Shown piece by piece: positions 33,976-46,045 of a stretch of 64,000 bases of DNA. Made by a program: the position numbers and the translations under genes. Source of the stretch: Bemisia tabaci. Its lineage: Eukaryota; Arthropoda; Insecta; Hemiptera; Aleyrodidae. The DNA is taken from the NCBI RefSeq assembly GCF_918797505.1, contig NC_092798.1, forward strand, positions 48,010,985 through 48,074,984, written 5' to 3'. How positions within the stretch are numbered: the first letter of the stretch is position 1; each line of letters opens with the position of its first letter. The notes under the pieces are model-generated. The model had not been told where the DNA came from. It was given only the letters and a program-made list of their open reading frames with translations, and did not search any database.

Positions 33976-34246
33976 GCGGGCTGATTGTTGAAATTGATGG
34001 ACAAAGCTATGGACAAAAAATACAAGCGGGATATGGAGGGGTCTTTTTGGTGAAAGCGGGTAGGTGCAATCGACAAAAGAGTTAGGTAATAGACAAACTA
34101 TTGGCAACCCCCGAGAGACCCAATAGTTAGTCCATCATTTATCCCCCTAGTTTATAAGAGCCACCCATTTCAACCAATAGGATCGCTTCATACTCCCTGT
34201 CTTATTTTCTATCGCTATGTCTGTCAATTTCAACAATCAGCCTGCA
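33976..34246. repeat. Family J foldback element, copy 1
   Basis: GCGGGCTGATTGTTGAAATT pairs with AATTTCAACAATCAGCCTGC. Further pairing includes ATGGACAAAGCTATGGACAA-type sequence against TATCGCTATGTCTGTC. About 270 bases, non-coding. Confidence 0.65.
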
Positions 34247-34339
34247 GACGTCTAAAAGTCATACCGATAGCTGAAATTGAAAACTGCTTGCCTCCATTGC
34301 AGTAGTGCTAAATCTTCATATATTTTCTATTCTCTTAAA

Positions 34340-34482
34340 TGTTTCAATTTAGATTTTACAATTAAAAAATGCTAATTTTACCATCCCCATGGTTAAATTA
34401 GCTTTCAGCTACTGTAAAATGTGCGTTTAAACATGTCGAACATATTTTTTAACAATTTCAATGTTAAATCAGTAATCCATTT
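34340..34482. repeat. Family P element, continuous copy
   Basis: GTTTCAATTTAGATTTTACA ... AATCAGTAATCCATTTTTTC, matching the split copy at 2809-3140; ATGTCGAACAT is included. Confidence 0.55.
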
Positions 34483-35266
34483 TTTCCGTGAACTAAAATT
34501 TCTATCTAATCCATAAAAGGATATATCTGCATGGAGGAGAACTAGTGGCACATATGTTCTTTCTGAAATGAGCCAGAAATTTCAGTTACAAATCGCAAAA
34601 TAATGTCCATTTTTGCGTTGTGCTGTGCGGATAAAGACGATTGCATGAATGCAAATCGGCTGCGTGTGGAAATATCAGTCCGGTGCACGGACTGTGCATT
34701 GAATTATCTGTTGATATAAGTTTTAATAGCACTTAACTGCTTGCGCTCAGGTATTTGGCAAAAGTCCAAGTTCTATTTGCTGCAACAAAGCTTCATTCAT
34801 TCATGCCCCTGGAAGCTGGAGTGTTAATTAATGCGAGAGAATGGGCCTCTACACAAGGTATGAATTAGAGCACTACACATGTTTCATATTTAAAATTTCC
34901 GGGGGAAAATGAATCACACAACGTGAAGTCTTGAGATCAATTTCTAAATACACAGACTTTACTCGGCCTTTATCCCTGAAAATTTGAAAGCTTGGCGCAT
35001 AGATGTGTGCTATTCCTAACCGAATGCTCATTCAAGGTCGCAGAATCCTCAAATGGATGAAACCCTGAAATAACTGAAAAAAAAAAAAAAAAATTCCTAA
35101 ATACGACATGAGTGTTTGCAATTTACATTGTTGAAACGACAAAAGTACAAATAACGTCATTTTTTTACACAATAAGAAGAAGTAACCAAGCTCTGCTAAC
35201 TCCTCAAATATTAATAATATGCATCGACGCAGTGTCTCATCGATAAAGAATCTCAACTACACGACT
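34483..35266 (+). other. Intronic stretch without recognised feature
   Basis: AT-rich, with a 17-18-base A run near 35076. 34530-34620 resembles one arm of family N (GCACATATGTTCTTTCTGAA). No supported gene. Confidence 0.4.
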
Positions 35267-35365
35267 CGGACGTTGAGCGCCTTCAAATTCCGGGGATACA
35301 CTTCGCTTTGCCTGGCAGTTAGTACAGTTGCCAGTTGGAACTAAACCCAACAATATCGATGATTT
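35267..35365 (-). repeat. Family K 100-bp repeat, inverted copy
   Basis: On the minus strand the order AACTGGCAACTGTACTAACT, GCCAGGCAAAGCGAAG, CCCGGAATTTGAAGGCGCTC matches copies 1 and 2. Confidence 0.6.
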
Positions 35366-35565
35366 TACTTTGTACACGCACTCTGGAGTGTGCTAGCTGG
35401 TACCATGCATTCGAGAGAAGAAATGTCTATCGCTATGGCTTATAAACAAATTAGTGGTGCATATGAAACACCATTAAAGTTGCATATGAACTAATGATTA
35501 TCGGTCTGTGAACCATACCGTGTCAGCTCGCGCCATAGTATGGTATATATACCATAAATAAAGTA

Positions 35566-35829
35566 TATCGACGGTGTAATAAGTCGGCAATCACATAACT
35601 CGGTTTGCGACGTCGCAGACTTCCTGTCATACTTTATTTTTTCAACGGAAAACTACTCGACGGCAATTCTTTAAAGCTGCCGTGATTTATCTTCTCTGTG
35701 CCAAAAAAATTCTACAAAAACTTCAAGAAATGATGTCAATTTGTTCTACTTTAAAAAAAATAGCATGGATGCGGAGATTTTCAGACACCGCAAAACGAGT
35801 TATGTGATTGCCGACTTACACCGTCGATA
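35566..35829. repeat. Family C foldback element, copy 3
   Basis: TATCGACGGTGTAATAAGTC and GCCGACTTACACCGTCGATA ends around the CGGTTTGCGACGTCGCAGAC block. This and 58028-58287 form the GTCGGCAATCAC subfamily. Confidence 0.8.
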
Positions 35830-37207
35830 TTACTAGGAGCGGTAGCGACCCCGTCAAGCCTATAGAGATCTCCAACAACGAGAATGGGAGCCGCTACTGT
35901 ATCTTACACGAACCCGTTCAACTTTTGCGTTATTTTGAGATATCTTCGCAAAAACTTAACGAAACTCAAAACCCTTTGCACTCTGGCAAGCATATTGTAT
36001 TCCTCGCCTACAGGCGAAATTTGGAGCTGATTCATTACGCAGTTAATTAATAATCCCTAATTTTCTGCCGTTTTTTGGCCACTCTTTCAAATTACCCGCG
36101 CCGTATCACATTCGTGCCTCGAAATTTTGACTTCATTGCCCGTCCGCATTAAATATAAATGTGCAATAACAGTTATAAAAATCATTGCAAATCATTTCAA
36201 AAAGTTTAAACTTACGCATAGGCATCATTCCTTGAATTTAGAACGTGTTTTTGCATTATTAATTTTTAAGAAAGTTCAACTGATCAAAGTCGTTGTTTCA
36301 TTCAATTCACGACCATTCTGACCATTCACGACGCACCGCCAGTGCTGCCAGTGTCATGGCGTCAGTTAGCTGCTCTGTCGCTGTCCCACGTCAATTTGTC
36401 TTGAAAAATTGTGTGAACCCTTGGAAAGAATCTCATCATCGTCTTGAGAATAATAAATAAGTAGCTATTATTCTATGTCATCAGTGAACAGAGTGAATCA
36501 AGTGAATCCCGGCCGGTGAATTCTGAATCACGACCCTCTTTTCCACGCTTGGAGAGAAACTGAGATTAAAACATAGATTTGCGTTAATCACTCATTTTCC
36601 GATTTGTTTTTTTATCTATTAACAACTGGTTTCTAAGAATGTTGAATTCCCTGCCGTCGTGACTTCGTGCCGGATAGCTAGTTGACGTCACAGTCAAGTC
36701 AATTCAATCAATGTTTGTCTTTTCGCTTTTAGGTTATCGCGAGATGTAAACATACCTACACGAACTAAACTACTGAATAATTTAATGTTGTTATTTCGAA
36801 ATGCAAACTAAATCATACAAATTAAACTTCCCTTTATTGTTCACTGCTATCTCTAAACTTTGTCTCTACCTTTATTACCGTGCTACAAGTTCTGTGTACC
36901 TTCCTCCATCCGTGGTTCATTTGTTCGCAAGCAAAACTGTAAGTACCTATGACAAGTGAATTTTAGTACCCTTATCCCTGCGGAAATCTGTTCGATGTCA
37001 AAAAATCCTAGTAATCTGGTTTTGAGTGAGACCCATATCAAGGATTTAAAGGCAGCGTCAGTAGTTTTAGCAACAAATCTATGCCGAGTCGGATGCCAAA
37101 ATTCTACTTAAGGTATGTGCTGAACTATTTCAATGTGTGTTACCTAATATCAGAAGCAATATTTGCTGAACCATGCCAAACCACAGTGACCATGCAAAAT
37201 CTATCAG
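35830..37207 (+). other. Mostly unique intronic stretch
   Basis: Fewer repeats than elsewhere. 36356-36460 is a 34-codon frame starting MASVSCSVAVPRQF after mixed-composition sequence, unrecognised and too short to call. Nothing else is supported. Confidence 0.35.
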
Positions 37208-37498
37208 CAGCCTGAATGTTGAATTTTTTTGTTTGTCGGGACGACATAGATGACATAGGTTAAAAGGCGGAGCGAGATTAGTCGGCTGTGTCTTATCGTT
37301 GCCTTGTTGTGCCTTTGTCAGGTGGAATGGATGGCATACTGTCGGAAACTTGAGAGGTGCTGGTAGCTTGTCGTTAGTTCAACCCGACATAGGCACGACA
37401 AAGCAGAGATAAGACATAGCCAACCAATTCCGCTCTGCCTTTTAACCGATGTCATCTATGTTGTCCCGACAAATAAAAAATTTCAACAATCAGGCTGC
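37208..37498. repeat. Family J-like foldback element
   Basis: CAGCCTGAATGTTGAATTTT pairs with AAATTTCAACAATCAGGCTG. Inside, TGTCGGGACGACATAGATGA pairs with TCATCTATGTTGTCCCGACA, and GACATAGGTTAAAAGGCGGA with CTGCCTTTTAACCGATGTC. Both arms exceed 80 bases. Confidence 0.8.
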
Positions 37499-38452
37499 TG
37501 GCTACTCTATCTTCAAACCCTTTAGAACACTCTAATTGTGTGTTGTGATTGTAACTCAAATTATCACTAAAGTGCTCAAACCATAGTATAGTTTCAGAGA
37601 ATGTGTATGTTGATAAATACATGCTAGTTATAAAGCTTCATTCAAGAAATTTGCATTGCAATTTTCAAGTTTCCTTGTCTTTCCTTGCTCCCGTAGAATA
37701 TTTTAAGCAAAGACGATCTCTGCGGACATTACTACTATAGCTATTGAGTCTCGAAGCAAATAGCGGATGGGGCAATGTATTTGCACTGAATGGAAGGAAT
37801 TTAAGTGATACTCTATACTATACACTGCTAAGATCTCTATTCGTACTCACTTTGATTTAATATGCTGCTGAGTGAGTAATTGAAATGTGAACACATCAGA
37901 GCTCAGCGCGCGAATGGTACATATGTTACGGGCAACGTAGGGATGTCAAGCATCGTCAACGGTGCCCAGACATCCTCGATGGTGCCCATACCTACATATA
38001 CTATGGAAACGCATACCTATCTCCAGATTTTCTCTTGGTAGCTACATTCTGTAGGTAGGACCAAGGAGGTTTCTTAGCATAAAGTTTATTTTTAACTGCC
38101 CAAGGCGGTATTACTTAAGGATGCACTTCAGATTTAAGAGTTCAGCCAATGAAATTGCTCGCTTCTTTTTCTATAGGTATCTTTATGGATTGGAGGGGGA
38201 ATTTACCTATGGGCCTTTCAGCTTAGTTGCTCATAAGAGTATTTTGGTAGTTTTTACTTCACTTGCCTAACTTTACGATCAAAGATTTTTGTGCTCACAA
38301 TACTCTGGGTAATCTGATGTTCGTAATAAAAATGTATTAACTTACTCATTACACATTACCTGCTCTCCAAATTTTTAACAATAAAATTTTTGTGGCCAGA
38401 TTCTTCAGGAATGTTTCCAATTTCAAAATACCTAAGGGCTTTCTGTTCCTCA
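37499..38452 (+). other. Intronic stretch without recognised feature
   Basis: AT-rich and apparently unique. No supported gene or repeat. Confidence 0.4.
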
Positions 38453-39246
38453 TTAGAAAAGTAGATAAGTCAGTGGAAGTAGTTCATAAGGATCATCAGA
38501 GCAATGTGTCTTTTCAGAAATTTTAAGTACATTGTTTAAGTAAACTATTTCACTTTGAATAAATAAGGACTCTGACATTAGAATTTTCTTATGCTCATCT
38601 TTGAAGTAGGTATTTTTTAGCCTTTCAAAGCTTACTGATATCATTGACTTTCAATGACTTCATTTGTCAATATGTACATCCAAGAATTCACATGACTGCT
38701 AGCCTTTGACATTCATAACAACCTACGATTAAAATTAGGTAACTGCTCCAACACATATAATGTGCAGGAGAAATAATTTCTTGCAAATTATTTGCTAAGG
38801 CTATTTTATTTTATTTTGTTTGAGAGATTTACCTCCTCTAAATTTTTGGAGAAAATCAGTTTGATCTCAAAAGGAATTTTTTTAATTTGAAAATAAATTG
38901 GAGCATATCTTTCAAAATATATTAACTGATCCCTGTTGGAATTATTCTGTGCGGAATCAAGCAGAGGTTATTCAAAGGTAACCAACTGTAAAATTTTGGA
39001 TACTCTGATTAGGTAAATGTCATTCAAACCAAAGTTGACTTTTTTCCTTAGTTTAAGCTTCACCTCATAACTCCATTTAAAGAGGATTAATGCAGGCATC
39101 ATAAATGCTAGCTGTATTTTATTGTGAGTGCCTGTATTCAATTTTGTTCTCCCTGTCTTTAAAATTTGGATAGAAATATTTTTCATCTCCAGGGGAAGCA
39201 TAACATCAAGAATGAACTTTGTTTGTAATGAATCCTTATCCACCAA
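38453..39246 (-). CDS. Two weak antisense frames, possible fragment of an unknown gene
   Basis: Minus-strand frames at 38968-39246 (92 codons, MVDKDSLQTKFILDVMLPLE...) and 38453-38644 (63 codons, MISVSFERLKNTYFKDEHKK...) have balanced residue usage for such AT-rich DNA. They are in series on the strand opposite to Tsp. No domain is recognised, no splice join is obvious, and frames this long occur by chance here, so this is only a candidate. Confidence 0.15.
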
Positions 39247-39330
39247 TATTCATAGCTTAACATTTTCCTCCCTTTTATTAAGCGTCTAATGGTCTCAGCA
39301 TGTGTAGAAAAACCAAAAATAACTGATATA

Positions 39331-41370
39331 ACCACAAAAAACCCTCAAAAAGGGTAAAAATTCCGCCAAGCCTATGAGATCTTATCACAAAATTAGTAGG
39401 TATTTATCTTAACAAATTTTAAAAAAGGAGAGGGGGGGGGGATAGTAATCTCTTGAAAATTACAGAAGGCGAAAAGAAAAGCAACTCAAATTCTGTTTTC
39501 CATTTCAAACCTCAAAATGTCTGATATCATTTGAGGTCAAGATTTTTTAAGTATAGGTACGCTCCAGAACTAGGACGAGCAAACGGGAAATTAATTCTGC
39601 TTAGAATCCCCTTCAGTTAGTCTCGGACGCAACCAGCTTACCTTTGAAGCTAGTTTGGTTGCCTGGGTCACTAATACAAGGAAAGATAATTGGATTTGCT
39701 TCCTTCGAGAAGATGGCGAGGGATAAAATAAGCAGTTCTTTTTTCAGTCTCAAACCTCAAAATATTTGATATATTTTGAAGTCAAGATTTTTTACCATCC
39801 GCTCATCTCACATTCATTTTCGTTTTGCATTTTAGGAAACAAATTCCACTCTTATAAATCATTGAACTTTCTTTAATTTTTCGCTAATTATTCCCCTTCA
39901 TTTCAGGTAGCCGCAACTTTTCTTACCTACAATAGCTATGTAAGGAACCATTGTATAATACTTACGAGACCTTCCTCGTTTAGATCAAGAATAGAATAAA
40001 TGTTTTCAATTCAGATTCTGGCACACTCTTTGAAAATTAAAAAAAGAAGTCAGGTAGATGAAGGTAGAATTTTTAAAAAGAGCCAAAAAAAATTAGCTAA
40101 AAAATAAAAAATTCTGGCGAGACGGTCCCGATACGTATCATTTGAGTGTCAGCTGCAGCCCATCTTCTTTTAGACATCAAGGTATAGCCTCAAGCATTGC
40201 AAGCAGAACAACAATGGAAGGATTACTTGAATGCTCGAAAAAACTCCTCTTAAATTCCAGCTAGCACTTTAAGCTTATGAAATTCGTTTCGTGGCAGATC
40301 CCGAGGACTTATTTAGAAATTTATTCGTTCACTTGAAATGAAGGAGCTGACCGTCGAGTTTATGATTTTTCCGCCTGGCGCTCACAGTAATAATTAGCCG
40401 TCCTGAATTTTGAAGGACCTAGGTGGGCGAGTGGTGAAAAGGAAGAAAGAAAAATCGACTCGAACTGGTAAAAAGATGCATTTTCATTTTTCGGCAATTT
40501 TGAACCTCGCTCTACTACCCTTATTATTGGCACTACCCTTTCAGTCATACCACACCCACAAGAGTATCGGGACCGTCTCGCCAGAATTTTTTATTTTTTA
40601 GCTAATTTTTTTTGGCTCTTTTTAAAAATTCTACCTTCATCTACCTGACTTCTTTTTTTAATTTTCAAAGAGTGTGCCAGAATCTGAATTGAAAACATTT
40701 ATTCTATTCTTGATCTAAACGAGGAAGGTCTCGTAAGTATTATACAATGGTTCCTTACATAGCTATTGTAGGTAAGAAAAGTTGCGGCTACCTGAAATGA
40801 AGGGGAATAATTAGCGAAAAATTAAAGAAAGTTCAATGATTTATAAGAGTGGAATTTGTTTCCTAAAATGCAAAACGAAAATGAATGTGAGATGAGCGGA
40901 TGGTAAAAAATCTTGACTTCAAAATATATCAAATATTTTGAGGTTTGAGACTGAAAAAAGAACTGCTTATTTTATCCCTCGCCATCTTCTCGAAGGAAGC
41001 AAATCCAATTATCTTTCCTTGTATTAGTGACCCAGGCAACCAAACTAGCTTCAAAGGTAAGCTGGTTGCGTCCGAGACTAACTGAAGGGGATTCTAAGCA
41101 GAATTAATTTCCCGTTTGCTCGTCCTAGTTCTGGAGCGTACCTATACTTAAAAAATCTTGACCTCAAATGATATCAGACATTTTGAGGTTTGAAATGGAA
41201 AACAGAATTTGAGTTGCTTTTCTTTTCGCCTTCTGTAATTTTCAAGAGATTACTATCCCCCCCCCCCCTCTCCTTTTTTAAAATTTGTTAAGATAAATAC
41301 CTACTAATTTTGTGATAAGATCTCATAGGCTTGGCGGAATTTTTACCCTTTTTGAGGGTTTTTTGTGGTT
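39331..41370. repeat. 2.04-kb palindrome with near-identical 0.8-kb arms
   Basis: Left arm 39331-40134 and right arm 40564-41370 are reverse complements that look essentially identical along their length (differences seem limited to run lengths such as the G/C run at 39430 and 41259). The loop 40135-40563 is unique. Outer ends: ACCACAAAAAACCCTCAAAA and TTTTGAGGGTTTTTTGTGGT. Inner ends: GGTCCCGATAC and GTATCGGGACC. No coding frame is convincing. It could be a foldback element, a recent inverted duplication, or an assembly artefact. Confidence 0.85.
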
Positions 41371-41410
41371 TTTACTCTTCACTGCTATTTGTGGTGTTCT
41401 ATATGAACCA

Positions 41411-41554
41411 TCAATTGGACTGCATTTTGAAATTTGAAACTATACATTCTGGCTCACTCACTTGCGTAGGGAAGCTAATGGCACATACGTTTTTTTTTTT
41501 TTTTAAACCGGACCAGAATTTATAGTTCCAAATTGCAAAATGTAGTCCAATTGG
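41411..41554. repeat. Family N foldback element, copy 1
   Basis: CAATTGGACTGCATTTTGAA pairs with TTGCAAAATGTAGTCCAATT, with ACTATACATTCTGG against CCAGAATTTATAGT inside. A 15-16-base T run is in the middle. A related copy is at 61897-62046. Confidence 0.7.
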
Positions 41555-41579
41555 TTCATAAGCTATAGATTTTTCTCCG

Positions 41580-42058
41580 TGTGGTATATTGCCTGCGACG
41601 GAGATACGTGGTTTCTCATACTTTGGGCATGGAACAACGTGTATTGGCGGCTGCGTCGCGATTATCCTGGAAGCGCGGAAGACGCTCGAGAACAAAGCGG
41701 GCGATTCCCGGATCCGGGAGTTGGATCTCGGGACTCGGGACGTGGCGGCTCGGGCTCGGGGTCAGAAATAGACCGCGGCGGGGATGGCGATGGGGACGGG
41801 GGTCGCTAATCCGAGTGATGAGAGACGTTTCGCCGGTCGACTCCAGCGCGGATGCTGCACTCTGCCCGCGTCGTCCCGTTGTCGCGGCCGCTGCCGGCTT
41901 CCAGCGACGCCACCGCAGCCACCACTCGTCGTCGTCGCCGCTCGCTTTGTCTTTATTTGGAGGTCCCACCAGCCACCACCGCCCGACGCCGTTGCCATTC
42001 CGAGCCACCGACCCGATATTTCCCACCACGTCTTCCGAGGCTTTGGATTCCATCCACA
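41580..42058. other. CpG-rich block inside Tsp intron 1
   Basis: About 480 bases with strikingly high GC and CpG (CGGGACTCGGGACGTGGCGG, GACCGCGGCGGGGATGGCG, GTCGTCGTCGCCGCTCGC). Frames are open on both strands in several phases, the signature of GC-rich DNA rather than a gene. It may be an alternative promoter, a non-coding exon or a nested gene; none is shown. Confidence 0.4.
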
Positions 42059-42632
42059 TGAAACGATCGACTCGATTCTAACGACAAGGATTCGACCGAC
42101 AGCCAAACATCGGTCAACAAACACGTGAATCGATCGAAAAATCCGTGGATTGATCGACAAACGGGTGAATTGGTTCACAACGATTCGATCGACAACCGTG
42201 AATCGATCGACAAACTCGTGAATCTACCGAAAATCCGTGGATTGATCGACAAACTGGAGAATTGGTCGACCTAGCCCGTGAGTCGATCAAAGAACTCCGT
42301 GAATTGGTCGAAAAGCCCTTGAATCGATCGACAATGATTCGATCGACAACGGTGAATCGATCGACAAACTTGTGAATCGACCGACAAATCCGTGGTTTGA
42401 TCGAAAAACTCCTGAATTGGTCGACAATACCCGTGAGTCGATTGACGAGCCTCCTGAATCGATTGACAAACCCGTGAATAGATCGAAAAGTTCCTGAATC
42501 GATCGAAAAGTTCCTGAATCGATTGACAAGTTCCTGGATCGATCGAAAAGTTCCTGGATCGATCGAAAAGTTCTTGGATCGATCGACAAATTCCTGAATC
42601 GATCATCATGTTCCCAAATCGATCGAAACCAC
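42059..42632. repeat. GATCGA minisatellite
   Basis: About 570 bases of variants of (C/T)CTGAATCGATCGA(A/C)AA(G/A)TT and GTGAATCGATCGACAAAC, unit about 20 bases with higher-order units of 40-60. It is most regular at 42480-42610, where CCTGAATCGATCGAAAAGTT recurs. Translated frames are repetitive (FDRSRNLSIDS type) and not taken as protein. Confidence 0.85.
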
Positions 42633-43619
42633 CACTTAAGCGTATGGTGTGAAACATTTTCGCTGAATTATGCCTCACCTGTTAGCAATATGCCTAACCA
42701 AAATAAGGGATTAAAGGGGATGTTTAGGGCCTTGCCTTTGAAAACTAAAATTCTGTATGGAGAACTACACATTTCATGAGATGGTAACCGCTTTCCCTGA
42801 TCAGGTTAAAACCCGTGAAACTGAAAAGCTTCATTTTGTGGAAAAGCTGACAACGGGTGGGAATCAGATCAGCAGAGACATGCCTGTACTTCATTGTGGC
42901 TCTGAGTAGTGACCGGGTAGGTTGTACTTACGTACTAGGTACCGCCGCACCAAGGCTATACTAGGAATTGAAAAAGCCAATGTACCCTGAAGAGCCTTAC
43001 GCGCCTATGCAAAATGCATGGAATCGAGCAGGGAAGGACTTATCTACTTTGGAGAAAAAAATAGTAAGAAATTTGTTCCAAGCTGTAAGTAACAAGGTGG
43101 TGAAATAGTGCTGGGTTCACACTATTTAGCGGGGGAAACAAGGCCAAAAAGTTCGTTGAACTTTTTGGGAAGGAAAATAGACTAATGGGAAAAAGTTCAT
43201 ATATCTGCGCATATAAAAAACAAGCAGTGAACTCCAACACAATGTGTTGATAAGGCGCGTCATTAACTCGCACATATCAACCCCTTTAGTTTTCGTTTAC
43301 AGAGATTTCAAAAAAGGCAAGCAGCACAACAAGAGAATTAACGATCCAACAGTGCAAGGTCAACGAGGCACCTTGACGAGACCGTGTATTGTAAATCTAG
43401 AAAGCTATTCGAACAAATTTAAGTTTTTTGATCTGCCTCAAGCAAAATCTTATCAGATTCTTGAAGAAAAGTGCTACGGAAAAATTTAAGCGAAGAAAGG
43501 AAAAATTCTGTCGAACTCCTAGAAGATAAAGTCGATTTAAAGGTATTTTTGGGCTAAAATACCCAAATCACCGGTATTATAAATCCCGTTATATTATTGA
43601 AAAGAGATTTATACTCGAC
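42633..43619 (+). other. Intronic stretch without recognised feature
   Basis: Unique AT-rich sequence with small frames only; nothing supportable. Confidence 0.4.
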
Positions 43620-43860
43620 TAGCCGCTGTGGCTCGCTTCGCTCGCCTCGCGTCTAGCCGGGGGCTCCGCCCCCTGGACCCCCGGTCACTCGCTTCGCGAG
43701 TGACTTACGGCTCGCAAGCGAGCCGTATTCCGTGCCGTAAATGCAAAAAGATGATAAAGTAATGTAATCCAATAAGAACTGTTTTCTGAATACATGAAGC
43801 ATTATGGATAGTTTCCCTGTAAGGGATTTTTCTTTGGGGGGGGGGGGGGGGGGGGCATTA
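43620..43860. repeat. GC-rich motif cluster and poly-G run
   Basis: GGCTCGCTTCGCTCGCCTCG, GGGGGCTCCGCCCCCTGGAC and CACTCGCTTCGCGAGTG are short palindromic GC motifs in series (43630-43730). A run of about 18 G lies at 43837-43854. The motif series resembles that at 28060 and probably marks a degraded mobile element. Confidence 0.5.
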
Positions 43861-44419
43861 ACTGTTAGTTAAAAAAGGCGAAGTCCCTCCGGAATATGAC
43901 AATGTAAGCCCTGCGCACTTGGTATTGGCCAGTAGGAGTAGCTCACTGGCGTCCTCCAGGACTCCAGCCAACACCACGCCAAAGCCACAGACTTAAACAA
44001 TCATACGTCGGGTGGCGCCAGTTGTAGAGAAGTTTAGGACTTAAGAAAAGAGACAATTTCGAATGTTACATTAAAAAAAAAGCATCTCATGCATTTGGCC
44101 ATCATATCTTTTCAAATTATATTGTTCTTATCCTTTTAAAATGTTTCGTTCTTATAACGAAAATATACAAATGGAAAAAGCGCTCTACCACGCGTTACCG
44201 TTTCTGATGAGGAAGTGTTCATAAATTACGTAACGCACTTTGTCACTGATGCAGGATGCAGCTAAGTTGGCAGCGTACACGAATAGACTGATTTTCGGAG
44301 CAACTCAGAGGAAGCAATTCAGTCCTGAAAACATTTTGTTTCCTGTTTTTTCCCACGGTTTTCCTTTGCTCTTCGATAAGATGGCTGATGTAGGGGTAAC
44401 GGGAGGGACGAACATAATT
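43861..44419 (+). other. Intronic stretch without recognised feature
   Basis: No supported gene or repeat. Confidence 0.4.
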
Positions 44420-44659
44420 CTGCAGTGGTAAGGAAGAACGCCGTATGAGTCTTCAGACGTTGCCAAATTTCCCCTGGAAAACCACTAAATTTCAGGAAAA
44501 TTTTTGAAAATTTTGGATACTTTTGTTTTTAATTTGATCTAAAACGTCTGAAAATTTCATGGGGAAAATATTCATAATTTTCCTCAAAAATAAACATTTT
44601 ATCGAAGAAAATTTGGCAACTCCCGAATGTTCATATGTCGTTCTTCCTTAGCAGGGCAG
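44420..44659. repeat. Family G foldback element, copy 4
   Basis: CTGCAGTGGTAAGGAAGAAC and GTTCTTCCTTAGCAGGGCAG, with GACGTTGCCAAATTTCCCC and AAAATTTGGCAACTCCC inside. Confidence 0.75.
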
Positions 44660-45518
44660 AATTGCAAACACTGCGCTTTAAAAAAGAGACCATTTTCGGT
44701 TTTCTTCAAAGTATTCGGACATAACTCCAATAAAAATACAATGAGAGGATTAGCGCGAGGTTTGGATGTCGCTCCCTGGTCGGAAAATCATGTTTTGACT
44801 CGTCTGCCGACAAAATCTCGTCAAAGCGTTCAAGAACAGCTGGGCCTGGACAGTCAGGAGACCAGGCGGCAGCAATAGATCTCAATTCGTCATCCTTTTT
44901 TCCCTTCCTGCTCGGCCTAGTGGAGCTCCAAAAAAATTGATGAAATTTCTCCCATCGGGTTCGATTTCAACTTTCTCAGTAAATTTACGCTCTGCTAAAA
45001 AAGTATATTACAATGAATTAAATTTCGTCGTGATATGTTGATAAGTAACGGAAATATCGTTCAGCAAGTTATAAATGCAGCAGTTGTGGTATCGATCTTA
45101 GTGTACCGTAGAATCATGTATTTTCATTAGTTTGACCACCATTCTGCTCAAAATTTCACCGCGAATCGAAAAATATACACTGTAAAAACAATTTCCGAAT
45201 GATAGAAAAAATTGCATTTTTACTGTCTTTAAATTTTGAGGGTCAGATTTTGTTTGGCATATGAGACAATAGGGCTGCGATCCCGTAGCGAGCAGTCTCG
45301 GGCTCGAGGGTTGTTAGACAAAAGGACGGTAAAACCCATGTCATCGGGCCGCTTCGACAGTTTTATGGAACCACGTAGCTGGGGCGGCTTCCTTTTATTC
45401 AGACAGAGCAGTGCTGATACAGAGTCCGCGTTTGACCTTCGGCGTTGGGTGAAGGCTGTGTAGTAGTAATATGGAGAGGGGTCTATTTGCATCTCTCAGC
45501 GGTTTACACAGATATGGC
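44660..45518 (+). other. Intronic stretch without recognised feature
   Basis: Includes a mixed-composition segment at 45240-45460 where both strands are open (about 75-87 codons) without recognisable domain. No supported gene. Confidence 0.4.
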
Positions 45519-46045
45519 TGAAAAATTGGAAATTCTCATAGTTTTGCGAGCATCTAGGAGCTAGAAGCTTTCAATCGACCCAAAAATCGTAAAAATCGCC
45601 CCGGTAGATCTCTCAAAATAGGCGTTACAACAGGAACATAACCAATTCCCGGGAACTTAAGGCCGGAGGGGGGTGGATTTGGCTTTAAGAGCGTCTCAGG
45701 AAGAAGAGTCTGAAAAATTTGGAAGTCTGACAATTTTGCGAGCATCTAGAAGCTAGGAGCTTGCGGTCGACCCAAAAATCGTAAAAATCGCCCCGGTAGA
45801 TCTCTCAAATTAGGCGTTACAACGGAAACATACCGCAACTCTCGGAAACTTAAGGTCGGAGGGGGGTGGATTTGGCTTTAAAAGCGTCTCAAGCGAAAGA
45901 GGCTGAAAAATTTGGAAGTCTGAAAATTTTGCGGACATCGGGACGTCAAGGGCTTTAACCAGAGTCAAGCATCGTCGAAATCGGTCCGGTAGAACTCCAG
46001 AAATAAGCGTTACAGTGAAACCCCCAACGATTTTATTTATATAGA
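45519..46045 (+). repeat. Tandem repeat of about 191 bp, 2.7 copies
   Basis: Units start near 45519, 45710 and 45902 at CTGAAAAAT(T)TGGAA. Shared blocks are TTTTGCG(A/G)(G/A)CATC, GACCCAAAAATCGTAAAAAT, CGCCCCGGTAGATCTCTCAA, GGCGTTACA and GGAGGGGGGTGGATTTGGCT. The last, shorter unit runs into CCCCCAACGATTTTATTTAT and TATAGATA, a retroposon-like tail. Confidence 0.8.

Noticed and set aside
41581..42178. Long overlapping frames on both strands (up to 166 codons)
   Set aside because: At least four phases are open at once in CpG-rich DNA, so openness reflects base composition. No domain is recognisable.
42059..42632. CRISPR array
   Set aside because: Units are contiguous and degenerate with no unique spacers, and the DNA is eukaryotic. 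It is a minisatellite.
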